From: a virus
Length of the DNA: 25,509 bases
Direction: 5' to 3' (one strand)
Virus record (IMG/VR): IMGVR_UViG_3300027747_004557
Coordinates: 1-25,509 of that record
Of this stretch, positions 8,009 through 13,649 are shown piece by piece. The notes below the pieces were generated by a model. It saw only the letters and a list, made by a program, of their open reading frames with translations. It was not told the DNA's origin and made no database searches. A program made the position numbers and the translations under genes. The number at the start of each line of letters is the position of its first letter. The stretch's first letter is position 1.

Positions 8009-8189
8009 TTAGCGGCCTTCGCCTCCGCCAGTTTGTAGGCCGTGTTCACGAGGCGGTCCCAGTTTTTCTCAACTTACTCGGGCGGGTCGCCTCCTAGGGC
8101 TAGTATCAAATAAGATGAGATGGGGAGGCTCTCGGCCAACGAGAAATATGCGAAGAAGAAGGCTAGATAGGAGCAACCAAGGATATCAC
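8009..8189 (+). repeat. Intergenic region with a second leader repeat and zinc-ribbon gene tail
   Basis: Bases 8087-8101 (TCGCCTCCTAGGGCT) repeat 7235-7249, including the last codons of the ADP-ribosyltransferase-like gene. A diverged spacer and the zinc-ribbon tail (SANEKYAKKKAR stop, 8132-8170) follow. Bases 8097-8110 also match 6239-6252 at 13 of 14 positions, where the ATG of the gene at 6247 lies. Bases 8009-8086 hold no gene; on the minus strand they read as a short helical peptide (NWDRLVNTAYKLAEAKAA), perhaps the remnant of a lost gene. Confidence 0.6.
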
Positions 8190-8597
8190 ATGAAAAGTTT
8201 CAACGAATGGCTAAAAGATAAAAAATTAGAAGAAGGTATAGCAGACTATACCCCAGGTTTCATTAGAAAGCCTTTGCAGAATTTGGGCTTGATGGGCAGA
8301 ACCACTGAGGAAGAAGAGGCCGCGGAACGCAGAAGATACTTGAGGAGCCCGCAGTATGCGGCAATGAAAAAAGCGGAAGAGGAAGACGAGAAGAAAGAGT
8401 TGGAAATGATGAGGAAAAAGGCAAGAGAGGATCGCCACGCACGAGGCATGGAAGAAATAAGAAAAAAGAGGGAGGAAGAAGCTCTTGAACGGAAGAAAAA
8501 GGAAGATAGAGGATTGATATATGATTATAAAACAGGAGAGTGGCGTCTTCCAGTGGTAGGCAAAAGAGAAAGAGAAGACTGGCCTTATGGTGGTTGA
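8190..8597 (+). CDS. Charged helical protein with capsid-targeting-like N-terminus, putative internal head protein
   Basis: The start at 8190 is chosen because it gives MKSFNEWLKDKKLEEG. Upstream codons from 8115 only read the leader repeat in a wrong frame. The 135-residue product has the targeting-like peptide followed by L-E-E before G16, a good match to the prohead protease site (L-x-E before G, A or S). The middle, about residues 40-108, is almost all E, K, R, A and M with few hydrophobics, a single long helix or coiled coil. The end (GLIYDYKTGEWRLPVVGKRE) is a short non-helical tail. Size, charge and peptide resemble T4 internal proteins, which enter the cell with the DNA. No enzymatic motif is visible. 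Confidence 0.72.
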   Translation: MKSFNEWLKDKKLEEGIADYTPGFIRKPLQNLGLMGRTTEEEEAAERRRYLRSPQYAAMKKAEEEDEKKELEMMRKKAREDRHARGMEEIRKKREEEALERKKKEDRGLIYDYKTGEWRLPVVGKREREDWPYGG

Positions 8598-8612
8598 TGC
8601 CCACTTTAAAAC

Positions 8613-9608
8613 ATGAAAAATTTCTATGAAATGATGATGCTGATGGAGGCGGAGACGCTCCAGAAGTCCGACCCGGTTGCCTTGAGCAAGGTTGATCCAA
8701 ACGTGGCCAAGGTCGCGGTCGTCAGTGGCCAGAACGATGGGAATATTAAAGACGACCCCATTCAGGCCAACATGAACGCATCGGGCCCTGTTTCTGAACT
8801 CAGGCCCACACAAAGCACCCTCGTGTCTGACAAGGTGTTGACTTTCGCTCTAGCTTACCTGAAGGGCGAAAGTTGGATGGACCTGTCGAAGATGGATGCA
8901 ATCGTATCGGGGGACAAAGCAATAATGGACGGCCATCATAGGTGGGCAGCAGCCTTGATAGTCAATCCTGGCATGTCTGTCAATTACACGCTTATAAATC
9001 TTCCTCTTCAGAAGTTGATAAGCATACTGAATGTCTACACAAAGGGGGCTCTAGGCAAGGATAAGGGGAATCCAGACGCTGGAGAGACGCTTGCCCAAGC
9101 CTTTGCGAATCTGGAGTCAAAGATAAGGAATGCGTTTTCCAATGGGTTCCAGAGTGGCAAGTCGGCCTACGACGCACAGACCATGAAGTCCCTAATGGCG
9201 AAGATGCCAGGATCAAACGGAGATCCCAACAAGGGAATGGAGCAGATGGTGCAGAACGCGAATGCTGTTGCCTCCAATGCGAACATGACAAAGTCTGCCA
9301 CCAACCTCGCCAGGGCCGACATGCCGGTGATAGACAAAGACCAAGTGGCAAAACTAGTTTCGGATTTGAAGTCTGGCGCTGTGGATGTCATGCGGCCTTA
9401 CAGCAGGGAAGTATTGTCCGCTATTGGCGGGCAGAAAAATGTAGCCACCCAACAGCCCCAAGGCCAGGTCAATCAAGCCAACCTGCCTCGGCAGAATCAA
9501 ATGGCGAATCAGGCTCCTCAGCAACAGCAACTTCAAGCCGCCCACACAAGTCACAAGGGGACGAGTCTCAACGAGTGGCTTGTTCTTAGTGGAATCAAGA
9601 GCAACTAA
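8613..9608 (+). CDS. ParB/sulfiredoxin-like protein with capsid-targeting-like N-terminus
   Basis: The 331-residue product begins MKNFYEMMMLMEAE, with L-M-E before A13 fitting the prohead protease rule. Residues about 75-150 hold a ParB/Srx-type core: a predicted strand IVSGDKAIMDGHHRWAAALI with D106-G107-H108-H109-R110, the signature of the nucleotide-binding loop in ParB N-terminal and Srx-like domains. Residues 150-260 are helical with repeated ANA/SNAN stretches, and 275-310 are rich in Q, N and A. The C-terminus contains SLNEWL (318-323), a second copy of the targeting-like motif. ParB-like domains can bind CTP or act as ATP-dependent phosphotransferases or nucleases; which applies here is not clear. 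No helix-turn-helix was recognised. It starts 15 bases after the previous gene without a strong SD. Confidence 0.7.
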   Translation: MKNFYEMMMLMEAETLQKSDPVALSKVDPNVAKVAVVSGQNDGNIKDDPIQANMNASGPVSELRPTQSTLVSDKVLTFALAYLKGESWMDLSKMDAIVSGDKAIMDGHHRWAAALIVNPGMSVNYTLINLPLQKLISILNVYTKGALGKDKGNPDAGETLAQAFANLESKIRNAFSNGFQSGKSAYDAQTMKSLMAKMPGSNGDPNKGMEQMVQNANAVASNANMTKSATNLARADMPVIDKDQVAKLVSDLKSGAVDVMRPYSREVLSAIGGQKNVATQQPQGQVNQANLPRQNQMANQAPQQQQLQAAHTSHKGTSLNEWLVLSGIKSN

Positions 9609-9641
9609 AACTTGACTTGGATTGGCTTATTTCTGGCCTCA

Positions 9642-9870
9642 AATCTGCGAGCGCGAGGGAGGGCATATAGCGGGCAGCAGGCCCAAGCCCCATCTCCGGA
9701 AGGCCAACCCCCATGCGGCCTCGGGATGCAAGGAGTGCCTTGGGTGCAAGCAGGTTTTGACCTTTGACAATTTCGGCACTGACAAGGGCCGTTCGGACGG
9801 TTACGCCAGCAAGTGCAAGGAGTGCAGGAGGAAGGCGGCCAACGAGAAATATGCGAGGAAGAAGAGCTAG
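9642..9870 (+). pseudogene. Zinc-ribbon protein gene, copy 2, 5' truncated
   Basis: From ICEREGGHIAGSRPK to its stop, this copy aligns with the gene at 5776-6169 and keeps the C-terminal zinc ribbon: CLGC, F.NFGTDKG, KCKECRRKAANEKYARKKS. The first half, including the CEYC motif, is missing, and only a TTG at 9622 could start it. It ends eight bases before the next gene. It may be a short functional zinc-ribbon protein, but truncation is the simpler reading. Its last codons carry the purine-rich leader AGGAAGAAGAGCTAGATAGGGC. Confidence 0.68.
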
Positions 9871-9877
9871 ATAGGGC

Positions 9878-10387
9878 ATGAAGACCTTCCTCCAGTGGCT
9901 CGAGAACGCAAACCTCGCGGACATAGAGCAGATTGCAAGCGGCCTCCGTTTCATGCCCACCAGCAAGAAGAAACTAGTTTACCAGTATGTGCAGTCTTCT
10001 GAGAACATGCCTCCGATGAGCTACGCGGTCGCTCAGCGTCAGATGCCCGTCGCGACGATGACTGCGGACGGGATGGAGACGCAGAATGTGGCCGAGCCGA
10101 ATGACGTGATCATGAGCGGGCCGAGCGGGGAGCAGTATGTGGTCAAGGCCGCCAAGTTCCCGAAGCTCTACTATGGTCAGATCGGCGGGCCGGTTCATCC
10201 CGAACAGGGGCCGAGGAATGTCGCGGTGTACACGGGGGATCAGCCGGTGGAATTCACCGCCCCTTGGGGCGAGAGCATGGTTCTGAAGCCGGGCGACTAC
10301 CTCGTGAAGGAAGCGGAGGGCAAGTACTACCGCATCGCCAAGCACGAGTACGAGATGACCTACAACCCTCCGGGCAAGGTGGGGTGA
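9878..10387 (+). CDS. PGDYG-domain protein with capsid-targeting-like N-terminus
   Basis: The 169-residue product begins MKTFLQWLENANLADIEQ, a targeting-like peptide with no clean L-x-E-G/A site after it. Residues about 85-165 carry a beta-rich domain with VVKAAKFPKLY, PVEFTAPWGE, PGDYLV at 138-143 and YYRIAKHEYEMTY. This matches the small PGDYG family, named for its PGDYG motif and of unknown biochemical function. The ATG follows the conserved leader GCTAGATAGGGC. GC-rich composition matches neighbours. Family assignment is by motif; packaging in the head is inferred from the N-terminus. Confidence 0.75.
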   Translation: MKTFLQWLENANLADIEQIASGLRFMPTSKKKLVYQYVQSSENMPPMSYAVAQRQMPVATMTADGMETQNVAEPNDVIMSGPSGEQYVVKAAKFPKLYYGQIGGPVHPEQGPRNVAVYTGDQPVEFTAPWGESMVLKPGDYLVKEAEGKYYRIAKHEYEMTYNPPGKVG

Positions 10388-10394
10388 GTTCTTC

Positions 10395-10531
10395 TCGGAA
10401 TCCAAGACGGGAACATAGGTCTGCGGGGCGGCCACATCGTGGGGAGCAGGCCCAAGAAGAAGAAGGCCAATCCCCACGAGGCGGAGATGGCTCTCAGCGA
10501 ATGAGAAATGTGCGAGGAAGAAGGCCTAGAT
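10395..10531 (+). pseudogene. Zinc-ribbon protein gene, copy 3, eroded remnant
   Basis: The stretch at about 10416-10487 reads LRGGHIVGSRPKKKKANPHEAE in one frame, matching EREGGHIAGSRPKPHLRKANPYEAE of the first copy. It then jumps by deletion to SANEKCARKKA at 10494-10531. No continuous frame remains. The end (GAAGAAGGCCTAGATAGGGC) is kept as the leader of the next gene. Confidence 0.65.
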
Positions 10532-10536
10532 AGGGC

Positions 10537-10959
10537 ATGGGGACTTTCCTTGAGTGGTTGAAGTTGCACGAGGGCGGTGGTCCTCTGTCGGAGCGAGAGT
10601 TCTTCGACCAGTACGCCCAGCACATCGACATCCGCGGGTCTCGGGACGGCACGGCGGCGGCCAACCGGGAGTCGATCCTCAGGGACGGCTTCAGGAGGGG
10701 CATCAACGTCAACGCCCTTCCGCCCTCGCGGGGAGGCTCCCCTTCTAACGTGGTGGGCATGAACTTCGCCCCAAGGGCCGGGGACGTGGTCTATCTCGCC
10801 CCTCGGGGCGCGTGGAAGAGTCGTCCCAACGGGATGGAGATCCAGGACGGCTGGGTGCCGCGTCCGTGGGAGGTGATCACCGTGGGCGAGGACGACGTCG
10901 GCAGGTCAATGTACGATCTATACCTGCGCTCGTGGCTGGCCCACAACGATCGGGGGTAG
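10537..10959 (+). CDS. Small ADP-ribosyltransferase-like protein with capsid-targeting-like N-terminus
   Basis: The 140-residue product begins MGTFLEWLKLHEGGG: the targeting-like peptide followed by L-H-E before G13, a good prohead protease site. Residues 31-125 look like a compact ADP-ribosyltransferase fold: DIRGSRDGTAAANRESILRDGF (D37-G38-T39 in the usual HGT position), GDVVYLAPRGAWKS and PWEVITVGEDDV. The NRESI.R.G(L/F) segment is shared with the domain at 6247-7245, which suggests a common ancestor. The histidine of the usual motif is absent. It is short compared with typical transferases and could be an inactive relative. Leader CCTAGATAGGGC precedes the ATG. It is the last gene of the cassette array; 80 unassigned bases separate it from the first fibre gene. 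Confidence 0.6.
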   Translation: MGTFLEWLKLHEGGGPLSEREFFDQYAQHIDIRGSRDGTAAANRESILRDGFRRGINVNALPPSRGGSPSNVVGMNFAPRAGDVVYLAPRGAWKSRPNGMEIQDGWVPRPWEVITVGEDDVGRSMYDLYLRSWLAHNDRG

Positions 10960-11039
10960 CGTCGAGGCCCTGCGTTTTTGTTGCCCGTTCGGATAGATAG
11001 CTTGGTCGTCGCGGCACAGAGAATGGGGGTTTCCGAAGA

Positions 11040-13631
11040 ATGACGAACATCATAAAGCACAAGAGGAGTTCCACTCCCGGTTCGGTGCCGGCGGCGTCGG
11101 ACCTGTCGCCGGGCGAGATCGCGATCAACGTCGCCGACGGCAAGCTGTTCGCGAGGAAGTCTGACGGCACTGTGGTCGAGCTGACATCGCCTGCGTCGGT
11201 GGACGGCGGGGAGGTCGTGTACGACAGCCTCACGGACGGCCTCGCGGCCTTCTGGCTGATGGACCGCACGGTGGGCAACGTCCAGGACGTCTCTGGCAAC
11301 GGCCGGAGCCTGCTCGTCCCGGTGGCGGCGGAGACGGCGACCCCCAGCGTGCAGGACGACGGTCTCCTGCTTTCTAGGCGCAACTTCATGTACTGCGACC
11401 ACGGGTTTACGGGCCGGAGGTCGGTTGCGTTCTGGCTGAAGCTGTACGCCTCTCCCTCGTCGGAGTTCTCGTTCATGTCGTTCGGCCAGTTCGGCTCATC
11501 GGAGGGCGCCGGCCAGGTCCGGGTGGGTACGGACCGCAAGATTTCGTGGGTGGAGCAGGCGGAGGGCTGGGCCGCGGTGGTCTCGTCCGCGGCGATACCT
11601 TTGGACGCGTGGACCCACGTGGTGCTGGTGCGCGAGGCGGCGACGGGGTCGTCCACGGCCAAGATATACATAAACGGGGCTTTGGACGCGACGGCCACTG
11701 GGCGTCCCGCGTCGATATCGGTTTCGGCGGGCGACGTGCTTTCTTTGGGTTCGTTCGGTTCGGAGGCTGTGGGCCTGGACTGCGCGGGCGTGTGGGACAG
11801 GGCTCTGACGGCGGAGGAGGCCTCGAGGCTGTTCGGCCCGTCCGAGGCGTACTCGCTTCCCCCTCTGGGCATCGCCCCGATAGACCCTTCGGCCTTCATC
11901 AATGTCGTGTCCGCTTCGGCGGTCGCGTCCTTGTCCATATCGGTGACGGGTTCGACCGGGTCGCTGCTGCCGGCCTTCGACACCGGCATCCACGACTACG
12001 TCGTGCTGACTGGTTCCGCCACGGCCGGGGCCCCGGTTTCCTTCACTCTCACAGTCAACGGCTCGTCGGCTTCTGGCGCCGGGGCCGTGAACAACCTCAT
12101 CAAGCTTTCGCACGGCTCCGACTCGTACTACATCAGGCTCCTTCCTTCCGACATGCCGTTGGGCACAGTGACGACCGCACCCAGGGCGGGCTACATATCC
12201 GGCTACTACGTGGCCACGAGCAGAAGGGACATCAACGCGGCGAACTACAACATAGTGTACAACAAGTACGGCCTCCCGGTGTGGTACGTGCAGAACCCCG
12301 GCACGCCCCACCTCCACCAGCCCGGCGAGGACAGGAACAGGCTCGCGGTCAGCCGCAACGGCGTGGGCACGAGGTACCTGATGCAGCTGTCTGACAGCGG
12401 CATCCCGACGCGGGCGCTGAACTTCCTGCCCACGGTGCGGAACGGCAACACCTACTCCTACGATTTCGGCAACCACGAACTGCTGGAGGTCAGGAGCCCG
12501 CCGGACCGCAGGGGCAACGTCATATACAACACTTTCGTGGCCACGCCCGCCGGCGGATCGCAGGCCGAGACCGACAAGGCGTACGGCGTGTACGTGCAGG
12601 AGCAGACCCCGGACGGTACGATAGCGTGGGAGTGGTGGACGAGCGACAGGTTCGACCAGACCTCCCTCGCGAAGAACGCCTCGTTCTTCCACATGAACTC
12701 GGTCGACGTCCACCCGGTCACCGGGGACATGCTCCTCAGCTGCCGCCAGTGTTCCGCGATCGTGTGCCTCGACTACGCAACCAAGGACGTCAAGTGGGTC
12801 ATCCAGGGGTCCTCGCAGCCGTGGGGCGGGATCGCCCAGTCGGCTAACCAGGCGACCCTGGACGGGGCCCAGTTCCTGACGCTCGAGGGCGAGCCGGAGC
12901 TGAACGGGTACCAGTACGTCGGCACCGAGGGGCAGCACCACGCCAAGTGGGCGACCCACGTCGACCCGCTGACGCCTGGCAACGAGGTCATATCCATCTT
13001 CGACAACCAGACGGGCTTCTTCCCTGGTGGCGGCACGCCGACCCTTAAGACGATCACCTCGCTTGTGCAGAGCGGCACCACGGTGACGGGCGTGTCGGCG
13101 GGCCACGGCTTCACGACGGGCTCGTACGTGAGGATCACCGGGGCGAACCAGAGCGTGTTCAACGGCATATTCACGGTCACCGTGGTCAACTCGAGCACCT
13201 TCACCTACACGGTGGGGTCGTCCGGTTCGGCGACGGCGACCGGCACCCTGCGGGGCCTGAAGGCCCTGACCTACTTCCCGCACAGCGTGAACTCGCCCGC
13301 GGCCAGAGGCGTCGTCTACGAGATAGACCTGACGCAGGGCAAGGCAATACACAGGTGCAGCGCCTTCTGCCCGACGGGGACCTCCGGTTACCTCGGGGGC
13401 TACCAGATCATGCTTCACGAGAACGGCGTGTACAGCCACGTGCTCGACTTCAACCAGCAGCACCCGCAGCTCATCGAGTACGCGGACTCCGGCGACGGGG
13501 CGAGCCCCGGGGCGGTGATATTCGCCGTCGACTTCGCGGGGGACATATACAGGATCACCAAGGTGCCGAAGGACTTCTTCGACATCGACTACCTGCGGGC
13601 GACCGCGGGCCTTTCACCGACCATAAACTAG
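11040..13631 (+). CDS. Tail fibre/adhesin with LamG module and arylsulfotransferase (ASST) propeller
   Basis: The 863-residue product has four parts. Residues 1-50 resemble the Mtd-type fibre N-terminus (KHKRSS..., LSPGEIAIN, DGKLFARKSDG). Residues 64-275 are a LamG/concanavalin-like module (AFWLMD ... WTHVVLVRE ... AGVWDRALTAEEASRLFG). Residues 285-375 form a cadherin-like beta sandwich (LLPAFDTGIHDYVV). Residues 376-863 match the ASST family: SGYYVATS, YNKYGLPVWYVQ, FHMNSVDVHPVTGDMLLSCR, EGQHHAKW, ISIFDNQ, RGVVYEIDL. H551, N553, R569 and H633 sit where, from memory, E. coli ASST has H356, N358, R374 and H436 (same 18-residue H-to-R gap). Residues 665-739 are an inserted beta domain. ASST enzymes move sulfate from one phenol to another. 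No signal peptide, as expected for a virion protein. Sulfotransferase activity is inferred. Confidence 0.85.
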   Translation: MTNIIKHKRSSTPGSVPAASDLSPGEIAINVADGKLFARKSDGTVVELTSPASVDGGEVVYDSLTDGLAAFWLMDRTVGNVQDVSGNGRSLLVPVAAETATPSVQDDGLLLSRRNFMYCDHGFTGRRSVAFWLKLYASPSSEFSFMSFGQFGSSEGAGQVRVGTDRKISWVEQAEGWAAVVSSAAIPLDAWTHVVLVREAATGSSTAKIYINGALDATATGRPASISVSAGDVLSLGSFGSEAVGLDCAGVWDRALTAEEASRLFGPSEAYSLPPLGIAPIDPSAFINVVSASAVASLSISVTGSTGSLLPAFDTGIHDYVVLTGSATAGAPVSFTLTVNGSSASGAGAVNNLIKLSHGSDSYYIRLLPSDMPLGTVTTAPRAGYISGYYVATSRRDINAANYNIVYNKYGLPVWYVQNPGTPHLHQPGEDRNRLAVSRNGVGTRYLMQLSDSGIPTRALNFLPTVRNGNTYSYDFGNHELLEVRSPPDRRGNVIYNTFVATPAGGSQAETDKAYGVYVQEQTPDGTIAWEWWTSDRFDQTSLAKNASFFHMNSVDVHPVTGDMLLSCRQCSAIVCLDYATKDVKWVIQGSSQPWGGIAQSANQATLDGAQFLTLEGEPELNGYQYVGTEGQHHAKWATHVDPLTPGNEVISIFDNQTGFFPGGGTPTLKTITSLVQSGTTVTGVSAGHGFTTGSYVRITGANQSVFNGIFTVTVVNSSTFTYTVGSSGSATATGTLRGLKALTYFPHSVNSPAARGVVYEIDLTQGKAIHRCSAFCPTGTSGYLGGYQIMLHENGVYSHVLDFNQQHPQLIEYADSGDGASPGAVIFAVDFAGDIYRITKVPKDFFDIDYLRATAGLSPTIN

Positions 13632-13649
13632 CGAGACCACCAGGAGAAA

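Noticed and set aside
8115-8189. Upstream start for the gene at 8190
   Set aside because: The extra codons read the leader repeat and zinc-ribbon tail in a wrong frame; MKSFNEWL at 8190 matches sister genes exactly at the start codon.
9354-9554. Minus-strand open frames inside the ParB/Srx-like gene
   Set aside because: Antisense to a coherent domain-bearing gene; no supporting motif.
11496-13463. 655-codon open frame on the minus strand
   Set aside because: It lies fully antisense to the ASST fibre gene, is rich in R, V, G and H as expected from the third-position GC bias of that gene, has no recognisable domain and no ribosome site.
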